64,000 nt of DNA from positions 146,264-210,263 of the forward strand of contig CALUPO010000002.1 in NCBI GenBank assembly GCA_944322675.1, in the 5' to 3' direction. Positions 55,399-63,991 of the stretch are shown one piece after another; the first letter of the stretch is position 1, and every line of letters begins with the position of its first letter. A program made the position numbers and the translations under genes. This DNA comes from Candidatus Gastranaerophilales bacterium (GTDB lineage Bacteria > Cyanobacteriota > Vampirovibrionia > Gastranaerophilales > Gastranaerophilaceae). A model generated the notes under the pieces. That model had not been told where the DNA came from and did no database searches. It saw nothing but the letters and a program-made list of their open reading frames with translations.

Positions 55399-56298
55399 AT
55401 GAATATTGAAAGTATAGAAAAAAAATTACTTAAGCAAAATATAGAAACAAAAAAGAAACTAAATTTTTCACTTGAAGTTTTTCCTCCAAAAGACGATCCG
55501 GATGGTGAAAAGCTTTGCAATTTGATTGAAGAACTCAAAAAATTAAAACAATATGAACCAAAATTGGTATCAATTACTTATGGTGCCGGAGGTTTGGGGT
55601 CAAGAGAAAAAACACTAGAATGTGCTAAAAAAATAAAGGAAGAATTAAATTTTAATTGCATGCCCCATTTCACTTGTATAAACTCTACAAATGACTTTGT
55701 TTTAAATTATATAAGTGAAATTCAAAAACTTGGATTTAACAATATTCTTGCCCTTCGAGGAGATATAATAAAAGATGAAAAAAGACAAAATAATATAAAA
55801 TCTGATTTTATATTTGCAAGTGATTTAATAAAATTTATAAAAGAAAATAGTTCTATTAATATTTCAGCCGCAGGGTATCCAGAAGGACATAATGAAGCTA
55901 AAAGTTTAGAGGATGATATAAAAATCCTAAAATTAAAATCAGATTTAGGAGCAAGTTCAATTTACACCCAATTATTTTTTGATAATGAAAAGTTTTATAT
56001 TTATTTCGAAAAAGCAAAAAAACTTAATATAAATATTCCCATAATTCCCGGTATTTTACCAATTACAAGCTTTAATCAAACATATAAAATGACTCAAATG
56101 TGTCATGCATCAATACCAAAAAAATTATTCCAAAAACTTGAAAAATACCAAAATGAAAAACAAGCAATATTTGAAATAGGATATGAGCATGCTTGTAGTC
56201 AAATTAAAGAACTTATTAATTTTGGTGTAAATAATGTTCATTTTTACACATTAAATAAAGCTAAAATAACAGACAATATTTTGAAAGAATGTTTGTAA
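55399..56298 (+). CDS. metF: Methylenetetrahydrofolate reductase
   Basis: This flavoprotein reduces methylene-THF to methyl-THF for methionine synthesis. The motifs LNFSLEVFPPKDDPDG near the start, VSITYGAGG, ILALRGD and GASSIYTQLFFDNEKFY are characteristic. I place the start at ATG 55399 (MNIESIEKK), giving 299 residues. Upstream in-frame codons encode Phe/Leu/Tyr-rich sequence that overlaps the promoter and are not part of the protein. It is followed after 91 bp by nifU. Confidence 0.92.
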   Translation: MNIESIEKKLLKQNIETKKKLNFSLEVFPPKDDPDGEKLCNLIEELKKLKQYEPKLVSITYGAGGLGSREKTLECAKKIKEELNFNCMPHFTCINSTNDFVLNYISEIQKLGFNNILALRGDIIKDEKRQNNIKSDFIFASDLIKFIKENSSINISAAGYPEGHNEAKSLEDDIKILKLKSDLGASSIYTQLFFDNEKFYIYFEKAKKLNINIPIIPGILPITSFNQTYKMTQMCHASIPKKLFQKLEKYQNEKQAIFEIGYEHACSQIKELINFGVNNVHFYTLNKAKITDNILKECL

Positions 56299-56389
56299 TG
56301 TTAAAAAAATTAACATAATATGTTGCTTTACAAAATTTTGAGTTAAAATATATATGAAATAATATGTTTATATAAAGGAGGTTTATCCC

Positions 56390-57235
56390 ATGTGGGATTA
56401 TTCTGAAAAAGTAATGGAACATTATCGCAATCCCAAAAATGTTGGAGAAATAGAAAATCCATCGGTTGTTGGAGAAGCAGGGTCACTTGTTTGCGGAGAT
56501 ATGTTAAAATTATATTTAAAAATTAATGACAATAATGTTATAGAAGATGCAAAATTCCAAACATTTGGCTGCGGGTCAGCTGTTGCAAGTTCAAGTATTT
56601 TAACCGAAATGATTATTGGAAAAACTATTGATGAGGTTAAAAAAATAACAAATAAGGATATAGTTGATGAACTTGGAGGATTACCTCCTCAAAAAATGCA
56701 TTGTTCCGTTATGGGACAAGAAGCTTTGGAAGATGCTTTGAAAAAATTGGCACCTGATGGTAATGACGCAAATGCACAAAATAATACTCACGATAAAATA
56801 ATTTGTAAATGTTTTAATGTAAGTGAAAATTTATTAAGAAAAGAAATTCGTGAAAATAATCTTAAAACAATCGATGATGTTACAAATTATGTAAAAGCAG
56901 GTGGTGCATGTGGGCATTGCAAAAATGCAATTGAGGGTATTTTAAATGAAGAATTAGCTTCTAAAAAAGAATTAGAAGAAGAAATTTCAAAATTAAATCC
57001 AACTCAAAAAATATTAAAAATAAATAATGTTATTGAAACAAGCATTGTGCCTCTTCTACAAAAAGACGGCGGTGACATTGAATTTATCGATTATGATAAT
57101 GAAAATAATATTGTGACTGTCAAATTAAAAGGACGTTGTAGTGCTTGTAAAAATGCCCTTCTTACATTAAAAAATTTAGTTGAAACAACATTAAAAGAAC
57201 ATGTTGATAAAAATATTCAAGTTAAACAAGGATAG
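56390..57235 (+). CDS. nifU: NifU-type Fe-S cluster scaffold protein (three domains)
   Basis: The 281-residue protein is a full-length NifU. The IscU-like domain (about 1-125) has the cluster cysteines in SLVCGDMLK, TFGCGSA and MHCSVMG. The central ferredoxin-like domain (about 135-185) has CKCFNVSENLLR and GACGHC. The C-terminal Nfu domain (about 205-281) has the CSAC motif in GRCSACKNA. It builds and hands over Fe-S clusters using sulfur from the adjacent NifS. A strong AAAGGAGG precedes the ATG. No nitrogenase genes are present, so this is the general Fe-S machinery, as in other anaerobes. Confidence 0.94.
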   Translation: MWDYSEKVMEHYRNPKNVGEIENPSVVGEAGSLVCGDMLKLYLKINDNNVIEDAKFQTFGCGSAVASSSILTEMIIGKTIDEVKKITNKDIVDELGGLPPQKMHCSVMGQEALEDALKKLAPDGNDANAQNNTHDKIICKCFNVSENLLRKEIRENNLKTIDDVTNYVKAGGACGHCKNAIEGILNEELASKKELEEEISKLNPTQKILKINNVIETSIVPLLQKDGGDIEFIDYDNENNIVTVKLKGRCSACKNALLTLKNLVETTLKEHVDKNIQVKQG

Positions 57236-57259
57236 TAATAGAAATAAAGTATAATAGTT

Positions 57260-58459
57260 ATGGAAAAAATAATATATCTTGATAATAATGCAACAACAAA
57301 AGTTGATGAAAAAGTAGTTGAAAAAATGTTACCTTATTTTTGTAAGGAATATGGAAATCCTTCCTCTACATATACTTTTGGCGGGAATGTTCAATATAAA
57401 ATAATCGAAGCACGTGAAACATTAAGAGATTTTATTGGTGCAAGTCGTGTGAATGAAATTATTTTTACATCTTGTGGTACTGAAAGTGCAAATACAGCAA
57501 TAAAAGGTGTTTTAACTGCAAATAAAACAAAAAAACATATTATAACAACCAAGGTTGAACACGCTTGTGTTCTTACTTTATATAAAAATCTTGAAACACA
57601 ATTTGGTTATAAAGTAGATTATCTTGATGTGAATTCAGATGGTTCACTTGATTTAACTCCTCTTGAAAATATGGTAAATGACCAAACAGCACTTGTTAGC
57701 TGTATGGCTGCAAATAATGAAACAGGTGTCATTTTCCCTTATGAAAAACTTGCTGAAATCGTAAAAACAAAAAATCCTAACACAAAAGTTTTTGTTGATG
57801 CTGTGCAAGCAGCTGGGAAAATAAAGCTTGATGTAAAAAATACTCAAGTCGATTTAATGGGTATTTCAGGTCATAAAATACATGCCCCAAAAGGGATTGG
57901 AGCTTTATATATAAAAAGCGGTACATTGCTTTCTCCTCTTTTAATAGGTGGTCATCAAGAAGCCGGAAAAAGAGCCGGAACTGAAAATGTTCCATATATA
58001 ATTGGTTTAGCTGAAGCTTGTAAACTTGCAAGTGATAATTTAGGTGATGAAGCTACAAGAGTTAAACAATTAAGAGATACTTTAGAAGCAGGTATCTTAA
58101 AAAATGTATATAATGCACGACTGAATACAAATGTTTCAAATCGTGTGCCCAATACTACCAATATTGGATTTGAGTATGTTGAAGGCGAACTTATATTGCT
58201 TCATTTAAGTGATTTAGGAATTTGTGCAAGTTCAGGAAGTGCATGCACAAGCGGAAGTCTTGATGCAAGTCATGTTTTAAAAGCAATGGGTGTGCCTTTT
58301 ACTTGCTTGCATGGAAGCATAAGGTTTAGTTTAAGCAGGTTTACAACAAATGAAGAAATTGATTATACTCTTAAAATGCTTCCTCAGGTTATTAATAAAT
58401 TAAATAATATTTCACCTTTTCAAAAAGAATTAAATGATTTAAAAAAATTAAAAGCTTAA
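57260..58459 (+). CDS. nifS: Cysteine desulfurase NifS/IscS
   Basis: This PLP enzyme takes sulfur from cysteine for Fe-S assembly on NifU, 24 bp upstream. Motifs are YLDNNATTKVDEKV at the start, the PLP-lysine segment SGHKIHAPKGIGALY near residue 205, GTENVPYIIGL, and the active-site cysteine loop SSGSACTSGS near residue 325. Length is 399 residues. A TATAAT sits at 57250-57255, only 4 bases before the ATG, probably too close to drive this gene. No ribosome binding site is clear. Confidence 0.94.
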   Translation: MEKIIYLDNNATTKVDEKVVEKMLPYFCKEYGNPSSTYTFGGNVQYKIIEARETLRDFIGASRVNEIIFTSCGTESANTAIKGVLTANKTKKHIITTKVEHACVLTLYKNLETQFGYKVDYLDVNSDGSLDLTPLENMVNDQTALVSCMAANNETGVIFPYEKLAEIVKTKNPNTKVFVDAVQAAGKIKLDVKNTQVDLMGISGHKIHAPKGIGALYIKSGTLLSPLLIGGHQEAGKRAGTENVPYIIGLAEACKLASDNLGDEATRVKQLRDTLEAGILKNVYNARLNTNVSNRVPNTTNIGFEYVEGELILLHLSDLGICASSGSACTSGSLDASHVLKAMGVPFTCLHGSIRFSLSRFTTNEEIDYTLKMLPQVINKLNNISPFQKELNDLKKLKA

Positions 58460-58472
58460 ATTTAAATTAAAT

Positions 58473-59546
58473 ATGAATTTAGTAAAAAAAATAATTTTGT
58501 ATATAATTTTTTTATTTATTATTTTTCCAATTAACATTGCATTTTGTGATGTTAATTTTTTATATACCCATGGCTCTTATGAAGAAGGTGTGGATTTTTT
58601 TAATAATGTGTCAAAAAAACTTCATAAAAATATTGAAAAAGAACTTATTAAAAGTGATATTTTTAGAAAAAACGTTTTAGATAATGAAAAAATAAATCCA
58701 ATACCTTTAACATATTACTGGGGAGAAAAAACTCTGGCAAGTTTTGACAAGATAAATAAAGGACTGGATGTTTCAAATATTTATGCACCCAAACTTGCCA
58801 GTTTTATAAAAGTTCAACTTGCTCATTTAATGCATGATACTGTTTGGATTAGTTTTTACCCAAATATGCTTAATATTTTAGATGATATAAACAATATTGC
58901 AATTAATAAACATAAAGATAATGATTCTTTGATTTTACTTGGATATAGCTCCGGGGCTTTAATAACATATAATTACTTACTTTTTAAAATTCCATATATT
59001 AATATACCAAATTTTTTTAATAATAAAAATCTTGAAAATAAAAACACTTGCTTAAGTGCTTTAATTAAATCAAATTTAATAGATTTAAATATAAATTGGG
59101 ATTTAAAAAAAGCTGATAAATACAAAGAAAATCTTAAGAATATAGACTGTTATACAATGATGTATTGTAATCCTAATAATATAAAAGGAGTAATAAATTT
59201 TGGTGCACCAATTTTGTTTTTCCAGGATGGAAAAGACAAAGGAAACAATTTTAAATTTTTTAATGATATTCTTCTAAAATATATAATTGAAAACAATATT
59301 TTTTTCTTAACCGTAAACTATAAAGATGACCCTTTTAGTGCTATTACTCCTAAAAATTTTGAATATTCTAAATTTAGAGCAAAAAATGTAAAAAATGGCT
59401 TGGGCTTTATTTATGAATATAATAATTTTAAAAGTTATAAAACATTTTTAAAATCCCATAATGCATACTGGACAAGCCGGAAACAGTTTTCTAAAAATGT
59501 CAAAAAAGCTTATGAAGAAGGCTTTATAAACTTTTACAGTAAATAA
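58473..59546 (+). CDS. Secreted alpha/beta-hydrolase-like protein
   Basis: The 357-residue product starts with a signal peptide (about residues 1-25, IILYIIFLFIIFPINIAFC). Two features suggest an alpha/beta hydrolase: LYTHGSYEEG early in the mature chain, which could be the oxyanion HG turn, and LILLGYSSGALITYNYLLF with a GxSxG nucleophile elbow (GYSSG). A late His (KSHNAYW near 330) could complete the triad. Lipase, esterase and acyltransferase are all possible. It follows nifS by 13 bp, so it may be read through from that operon without a functional link. Confidence 0.55.
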   Translation: MNLVKKIILYIIFLFIIFPINIAFCDVNFLYTHGSYEEGVDFFNNVSKKLHKNIEKELIKSDIFRKNVLDNEKINPIPLTYYWGEKTLASFDKINKGLDVSNIYAPKLASFIKVQLAHLMHDTVWISFYPNMLNILDDINNIAINKHKDNDSLILLGYSSGALITYNYLLFKIPYINIPNFFNNKNLENKNTCLSALIKSNLIDLNINWDLKKADKYKENLKNIDCYTMMYCNPNNIKGVINFGAPILFFQDGKDKGNNFKFFNDILLKYIIENNIFFLTVNYKDDPFSAITPKNFEYSKFRAKNVKNGLGFIYEYNNFKSYKTFLKSHNAYWTSRKQFSKNVKKAYEEGFINFYSK

Positions 59547-59990
59547 TTATGCTGCTTTCTCATTATTTATGTCATAGTTTCGTTTAGCCTGAAATAAATT
59601 TAACATAAATCCATACAAATTATCGATACGTTGACTTAACAAATCATTTAATTTATCAATTTTTTTATCTATTTTTTCGTTTAACTCAGATTGGACTTTG
59701 TCTATCTTTTCGTTTAACTCAGAATATACTTTCTCTATCTTTTCGTTTAACTCAGAATGTACTTTCTCTATCTTTTCGTTTAACTCAGAATGTACTTTCT
59801 CTATCTTTTCGTTTAACTCAGAATATACTTTCTCTATTTTTTCAGTCAATTTTTGTTCCACAATATCAATACGGTGATTTGTACTATCGATTTTTTTATC
59901 AAGCCTATTATAAAAAAACCACAACATCACAGCTATTGCTAAAAGCTGAGCAGGATTTATATACTCTATAATCTTTATCAAATTTTCCAT
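59547..59990 (-). CDS. Membrane-anchored coiled-coil protein with 11-residue (hendecad) repeats
   Basis: A 147-residue protein with an N-terminal transmembrane helix (about 10-28, INPAQLLAIAVMLWFFYN). It is followed by a long coiled coil built on five near-identical 11-residue units of the form VHSELNEKIEK (varying VY/VH/VQ and IEK/IDK). The C terminus (LLSQRIDNLYGFMLNLFQ) is amphipathic. Eleven-residue periodicity indicates a hendecad coiled coil rather than a canonical heptad one. The layout resembles small phage or accessory proteins of unknown role. Its stop is next to the stop of the convergent hydrolase-like gene. Confidence 0.6.
   Translation of the reverse strand: MENLIKIIEYINPAQLLAIAVMLWFFYNRLDKKIDSTNHRIDIVEQKLTEKIEKVYSELNEKIEKVHSELNEKIEKVHSELNEKIEKVYSELNEKIDKVQSELNEKIDKKIDKLNDLLSQRIDNLYGFMLNLFQAKRNYDINNEKAA
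59676..59840 (-). repeat. Five tandem 33-bp units inside the coiled-coil gene
   Basis: The unit containing TTCGTTTAACTCAGA recurs at 59676, 59709, 59742, 59775 and 59808, every 33 bp, with at most a few substitutions. The near-identity at DNA level indicates recent expansion, and copy number probably varies between strains. Confidence 0.85.
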
Positions 59991-60051
59991 TTAATTTTTA
60001 TACCTCTCTATATTAATTTTAACATACATATATAAAAGTATCAATCTATAT

Positions 60052-60264
60052 TCATTCAAAATCAAATAAATCCTTGACTTTTATCCCCATAATATCAGCA
60101 ATTGCTTTAAGTTTTGATAAAGTTACATCATTACGAGCATTTTCAACATGACCAAACATCTGACGGGATATCCTTTCACAATCAAAATCATCTTGTTTAA
60201 GACCTTTTTGTAATCTTAAATATTTTAAATGTTTTGCAAATTTCTGAAGATATTCCTTATCCAT
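60052..60264 (-). CDS. Small XRE-family HTH regulator
   Basis: A 70-residue Cro/CI-type DNA-binding protein: FAKHLKYLRLQKGLKQDDFD, then ISRQMFGHVENARNDVTLSK and ADIMGIKVKDLFDFE. I place the start at ATG 60264 (MDKEYLQ); the upstream in-frame extension would cover the promoter. The -10 box ends 14 bases before this ATG. A 13-base inverted repeat overlaps the -35 and may be its own operator. It lies between the coiled-coil gene and a DUF6582-like gene, both on the same strand, in what looks like a small accessory island. Confidence 0.78.
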   Translation of the reverse strand: MDKEYLQKFAKHLKYLRLQKGLKQDDFDCERISRQMFGHVENARNDVTLSKLKAIADIMGIKVKDLFDFE

Positions 60265-60277
60265 TTTGTAATTGTGC

Positions 60278-60312
60278 GTTATAATATTGAACAATACAAC
60301 TCGTAATACGAG
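60278..60312 (-). promoter_or_regulatory. Promoter of the XRE gene with overlapping palindrome
   Basis: On the minus strand TTACGA (60306-60301) and TATAAC (60283-60278) are 17 bp apart. The palindrome CTCGTAATACGAG (60300-60312) covers the -35, a fitting place for autorepression. Confidence 0.45.
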
Positions 60313-60395
60313 CAAAAGGGAACTTATTATGCAAAAAAAGAATGTTTGATCAAACAAGTAATAAAAAATATCAAATGTGATAGTTAGATTAATAT

Positions 60396-60659
60396 TTATT
60401 TAATTCCATCATCTTTAGCTTCAGGCGGACCATTGGGGTCTATTTTTTCTTTCCACGCTTTTATAATTCTATCTTCAATAATTTTTCTATCTTCAATTGT
60501 ATATTTGTTATAATCACGTGGCATATGAAAATAATTCCAAGCTGCACGAATATGTTTAATCGTGTCAATAGGATACTTTTTATTGGCTGAATCTGCAAAT
60601 TTAACATCTCCATATTTATTTAAACCACGATTTGGATATATATCTTTACGTTTTTCCAT
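60396..60659 (-). CDS. DUF6582-like small protein
   Basis: An 87-residue, hydrophilic protein with the pattern KFADSANKKYPIDTIKHIRA followed by AWNYFHMPRDYNKYT and a charged helix ending in IIKAWKEKID. I associate KFADxxNKKYPIDTxxHIRAA with DUF6582, a domain often found in phage and mobile-element proteins. The function is unknown. It is the upstream member of three minus-strand accessory genes and is divergent from sdaAB. Confidence 0.6.
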   Translation of the reverse strand: MEKRKDIYPNRGLNKYGDVKFADSANKKYPIDTIKHIRAAWNYFHMPRDYNKYTIEDRKIIEDRIIKAWKEKIDPNGPPEAKDDGIK

Positions 60660-60715
60660 ATGATAATCTCTTTTTTATATAATAAAAATAATAAATAAAA
60701 AAAACATTAATCTTT

Positions 60716-60744
60716 TTGGCTATAGTAATTTTTTATGCTAAAAT
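60716..60744 (+). promoter_or_regulatory. sdaAB promoter, nearly leaderless
   Basis: TTGGCT (60716-60721) and TAAAAT (60739-60744) are 17 bp apart, and the -10 carries an extended TGC. The start codon follows 7 bases after the -10, so transcription should begin at or next to the ATG. Confidence 0.6.
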
Positions 60745-60751
60745 CAAAACT

Positions 60752-61423
60752 ATGGAAAACACAACATCATTGTTTGATATAATAGGTCCTATAATTATTG
60801 GTCCATCAAGTTCACACACTGCAGGAGCCTGTCGTATTGGAATGATTGCAAAAAAGATTTATGGTCAGAAGGATTTAAAAAAAGTTAAATTTGTTTTATA
60901 TAATTCTTTTTCAAAAACAGGAAAAGGACATGGAACTGATAAAGGACTTTTAGGCGGTGTTTTAGGATTAAAATTAAGTGATAAAAATATTAAATATTCA
61001 TTTAAAATAGCTCAGGAACAAAATATAAAAGTTGAAATTGAATACCGTGATGATTTTAATCGACATCCAAACTCGGTTGATGTAATTTTTGACGACAATA
61101 AAATGAAAATAAGTGCAAACTCAATTGGCGGAGGAGAAATTGAAGTTATCAAAATTAATGAAAATTCTTGTCGCATAAAGGGAGATTATCCTACATTAAT
61201 TTTAAATTATAAAGATAAACCAGGTATGGTGTCACTTGTAACCAATTTAATATGTAAAAAGAATATAAATATTGCCAATATGACATGTTCACGTTCATCA
61301 AAAGGACAACAAGCTCATATGTCAATTAGTTTGGATAATAATCTCGATTTATCTGATATTAAAACTTTGGAAAAAATGGATGAAATATATTTTATTCGTT
61401 ATATTGAGGCTTTGGAAAAATGA
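60752..61423 (+). CDS. sdaAB: L-serine dehydratase, iron-sulfur-dependent, beta subunit
   Basis: This is the small subunit of the oxygen-sensitive [4Fe-4S] serine dehydratase that makes pyruvate and ammonia from L-serine. The motifs FDIIGPIIIGPSSSHTAGAC and GHGTDKGLLGG are diagnostic. A C-terminal ACT domain (about 150-220, LILNYKDKPGMVSLVTNLI) probably senses serine. I place the start at ATG 60752 (MENTTSLF), giving 223 residues; earlier in-frame ATGs lie within the promoter. It overlaps the alpha-subunit gene by 4 bp. An Fe-S-dependent deaminase fits an anaerobe. Confidence 0.92.
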   Translation: MENTTSLFDIIGPIIIGPSSSHTAGACRIGMIAKKIYGQKDLKKVKFVLYNSFSKTGKGHGTDKGLLGGVLGLKLSDKNIKYSFKIAQEQNIKVEIEYRDDFNRHPNSVDVIFDDNKMKISANSIGGGEIEVIKINENSCRIKGDYPTLILNYKDKPGMVSLVTNLICKKNINIANMTCSRSSKGQQAHMSISLDNNLDLSDIKTLEKMDEIYFIRYIEALEK

Positions 61424-62310
61424 GCAACATAAAAACATTTTATGATTTAATTAATATTGCAAATAGTCAAAATAAAAAAATATTTGAAATATGTCAAGAA
61501 TATGAAGCTTATGAGATGGAAACATCTATTGAAAACATCCGCAATAAAGTTTTTGATAATATAAATGTGATGAAAAGTGCAATAAATGAGGGAATAAAAA
61601 CAAATGAAAAATCCTTAAGTGAACTTTCTGGGACTGATTGTTATAAAATGCAAGCTAATATTTCAAAAGCTAGTTTATTATTCTCCAATGTTATGAATAA
61701 AGCAATTGTATATGCACTTGCTTGTTGCGAACAAAATGCAACAATGGGAAAAATCGTAGCTTGTCCGACTGCTGGTGCTTGCGGTATAATTCCAGGGGCA
61801 ATTATATCAATAAGCGAAGAGTTAAAAATTGATAAAGAAATACAAATAAATGCATTGATTACAGCAGGTGAAATAGGAAGAATCATTGCCTGTAAAATGG
61901 CATTAGCTGGAGCTTGTATGGGATGTCAGGGTGAATGTGGAGTTGCATCAGGTATGGCATCAGGTGCCATTGTCGAAATGCTTGGTGGGTCAAATGAACA
62001 GATAGTTAACGCTTGTGCTTTAACTTTGAAAAATATTATGGGATTGACTTGTGATCCTGTTGCAGGACTTGTGGAAGTTCCTTGTGTTAAACGTAATGCG
62101 TTCTTAACTATTCATTCTTTTACTGGTGCAAATCTTGCTATGGCCAATATAAAAAGTTTCATACCACTTGATGAAATTATTGATGCTATGAAAGAAGTCG
62201 GCAATTTGATGTCTGTAACTTTAAAAGAAAGTTCTCAAGGCGGTTTAAGTACAACCAAAACAGCTCTTGCAAAACAAGCTCAACTTGAAAAAATATGGAA
62301 AAATAATTAA
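61420..62310 (+). CDS. sdaAA: L-serine dehydratase, iron-sulfur-dependent, alpha subunit
   Basis: The catalytic subunit (296 residues) binds the [4Fe-4S] cluster. Conserved segments are ACPTAGACGIIPGAI-like sequence (VACPTAGACGIIPGAI) near 115, ACMGCQGECGVASGMASG with cluster cysteines near 170, and MGLTCDPVAGLVEVPCVKRN near 205. The GGLSTTKTALA end is typical. Its ATG overlaps the sdaAB stop (ATGA), so the two subunits are coupled. The split alpha/beta form is usual in Firmicutes and other anaerobes. Confidence 0.94.
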   Translation: MSNIKTFYDLINIANSQNKKIFEICQEYEAYEMETSIENIRNKVFDNINVMKSAINEGIKTNEKSLSELSGTDCYKMQANISKASLLFSNVMNKAIVYALACCEQNATMGKIVACPTAGACGIIPGAIISISEELKIDKEIQINALITAGEIGRIIACKMALAGACMGCQGECGVASGMASGAIVEMLGGSNEQIVNACALTLKNIMGLTCDPVAGLVEVPCVKRNAFLTIHSFTGANLAMANIKSFIPLDEIIDAMKEVGNLMSVTLKESSQGGLSTTKTALAKQAQLEKIWKNN

Positions 62311-62320
62311 GGAAATTTTT

Positions 62321-63091
62321 ATGATTATTGATACTCACGCACATTTAGATTTCGAAAATTATAATGATAATTTAAATCAAATTATTGAACAGGCAAAGGA
62401 AAATGATGTTAAAAAAATTATAATTCCTGGCGTACGTGCTGATTTGTGGAAAAATATTTTAAAAATAGCCAACGAATACGAAAACATATATGCGATGATT
62501 GGTGTACATCCAAGTGATGTTTCAAGTTGGGATGATACTATTCTTGATAAAATGGAAGATTATTTAATAAATCAAAAAAAAGTAGTAGGAATTGGTGAAA
62601 TAGGACTTGATTACTATTATTCAAATGATGACAAAGAACAACAAATTAATGTTTTTAAAAAACAAATAGAAATTGCTAAAAAATACAAAAAAACGATTGT
62701 TATTCACGACCGAGATGCACATGGTGACACGTTAAATATAATTAAAGAAACAAAAGCATATGAACTTTGTAATATTGTCTTTCACTGTTTTTCAGGGTCA
62801 TTAGAGTTTGCAAATGAATGTATAAAATTAGGAGCATATATTGCAATTGGTGGAGTTGTTACTTTTAAAAATGCCAAAAATGTAAAATACGTTGCTCAAA
62901 ATATACCACTAAATCGACTTCTTCTTGAAACAGACAGCCCATATTTGACACCAACTCCACACAGAGGAGAAGAAAACCAACCAAGCTATACAAAATTTAT
63001 TGCAAATGAAATTGCAAATTTAAGAAATATATCCTATGAAGAAATTGCTCAAGCAACAACAGACAATGTTAAAAAAGTTTTTGGAATATAA
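62321..63091 (+). CDS. tatD: TatD-family metal-dependent DNase/hydrolase
   Basis: This TIM-barrel amidohydrolase-fold nuclease has the metal ligands visible in IIDTHAHLDFENY, GEIGLDYYY, VIHDRDAHGDT, FHCFSGSLEFA and LETDSPYLTP. TatD proteins act as 3'-5' exonucleases in DNA repair or RNA quality control, and related YcfH/YabD types are common. The start at ATG 62321 has TAAGGAAA upstream and gives 256 residues; the longer reading frame overlaps sdaAA and is rejected. It lies 10 bp after sdaAA and 6 bp before tyrA, in one apparent operon. Confidence 0.9.
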   Translation: MIIDTHAHLDFENYNDNLNQIIEQAKENDVKKIIIPGVRADLWKNILKIANEYENIYAMIGVHPSDVSSWDDTILDKMEDYLINQKKVVGIGEIGLDYYYSNDDKEQQINVFKKQIEIAKKYKKTIVIHDRDAHGDTLNIIKETKAYELCNIVFHCFSGSLEFANECIKLGAYIAIGGVVTFKNAKNVKYVAQNIPLNRLLLETDSPYLTPTPHRGEENQPSYTKFIANEIANLRNISYEEIAQATTDNVKKVFGI

Positions 63092-63097
63092 ATATTT

Positions 63098-63922
63098 ATG
63101 GAAAAAATAGGAATTATTAGTTTAGGCTTAATTGGTGGTTCAATATTAAAAAGCTTGTCAAAAATTAAGAATATTGAACTTTTTGCATACACAACAAATG
63201 ATAAAACAATAATTAAAGCAAAAAAATTTACATCAAACGTTTCAAGTGATTTAAACAATTTAAAAGTTTGTGACATAATTTTTGTATGTTCACCTATTTC
63301 AAAAGTAGAGGGAATATTGCAAAAATTAAATAATCTTGTTAACTCAAAGACAATTGTAACAGATGTTGCTTCTGTAAAAAGTATATTTATGAATAAAACC
63401 TACAATTTTAATTTTATAGGCTCACATCCAATGGCAGGGACAGAAAACACTGGCTTTGATTATTCAACAGAAAATATGTTTAATGGGGCAAAATGGGTTA
63501 TAACTCCAAAACAAAATGAAAATATCGAAAACATAGAAAAACTAAAAAATATTATAACCTTTACAAAAGCAAAACCAATTATAATGGAAGCTAATGAACA
63601 CGATTTAGCCGTTGCACTTATATCTCATATGCCGCTTATTTTATCTCAAGGATTATTTAAAAATATTGAAAATAATAATAATGCCAAACTTCTTGCCTCA
63701 TCAGGATTTAGAGATATGACTCGACTTGCAATGTCAAACACTCAAATGGCTTATGATATGCTGACTTATAATGGCAAAAATATTGATATTGCCTTTAAAA
63801 TGCTTGAAAATTCAATAAAAAATTTGACTAGTGATAAACAATATCTCAATATTATAAATAAAATTTCACAAAATCGTAAAGAAATGTATGATGAAAATGG
63901 TGTAAACAATATAAATTATTAA
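63098..63922 (+). CDS. tyrA: Prephenate dehydrogenase
   Basis: It converts prephenate to 4-hydroxyphenylpyruvate in tyrosine synthesis (an arogenate-using variant cannot be excluded). The N-terminal Rossmann fold has IGIISLGLIGGSILKSL, followed by DIIFVCSPISKV, TDVASVKS and the active-site segment GSHPMAGTENTGFDYS. The C-terminal half is all-helical and includes LAVALISHMPLILSQGLF and ASSGFRDMTRLA. Length is 274 residues, with no ACT domain or chorismate mutase fusion. It is the last gene of the sda-tatD-tyrA run. Confidence 0.9.
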   Translation: MEKIGIISLGLIGGSILKSLSKIKNIELFAYTTNDKTIIKAKKFTSNVSSDLNNLKVCDIIFVCSPISKVEGILQKLNNLVNSKTIVTDVASVKSIFMNKTYNFNFIGSHPMAGTENTGFDYSTENMFNGAKWVITPKQNENIENIEKLKNIITFTKAKPIIMEANEHDLAVALISHMPLILSQGLFKNIENNNNAKLLASSGFRDMTRLAMSNTQMAYDMLTYNGKNIDIAFKMLENSIKNLTSDKQYLNIINKISQNRKEMYDENGVNNINY

Positions 63923-63963
63923 CTTATATATTAAAAAATATTAAGAATATATACAAAAATTGA

Positions 63964-63991
63964 TTGACAAAATTTATTAAAGATGTATCAT
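63964..63991 (+). promoter_or_regulatory. Consensus-like promoter pointing out of the window
   Basis: TTGACA (63964-63969) and TATCAT (63986-63991) are 16 bp apart. It points to a plus-strand gene beyond position 64000. Confidence 0.55.

Noticed and set aside
57250..57255. TATAAT just before nifS as its promoter
   Set aside because: It ends 4 bases before the ATG, so a transcript would start inside or at the very edge of the gene. nifU-nifS is better explained as one operon.
56390..58459. NifU and NifS as evidence for nitrogen fixation
   Set aside because: No nitrogenase structural or cofactor genes are visible. These proteins serve general Fe-S assembly in many anaerobes.
59676..59840. Regular 33-bp repeats as a possible CRISPR array
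   Set aside because: The repeats are contiguous without spacers, lie in frame within a coding sequence and encode an 11-residue protein repeat.
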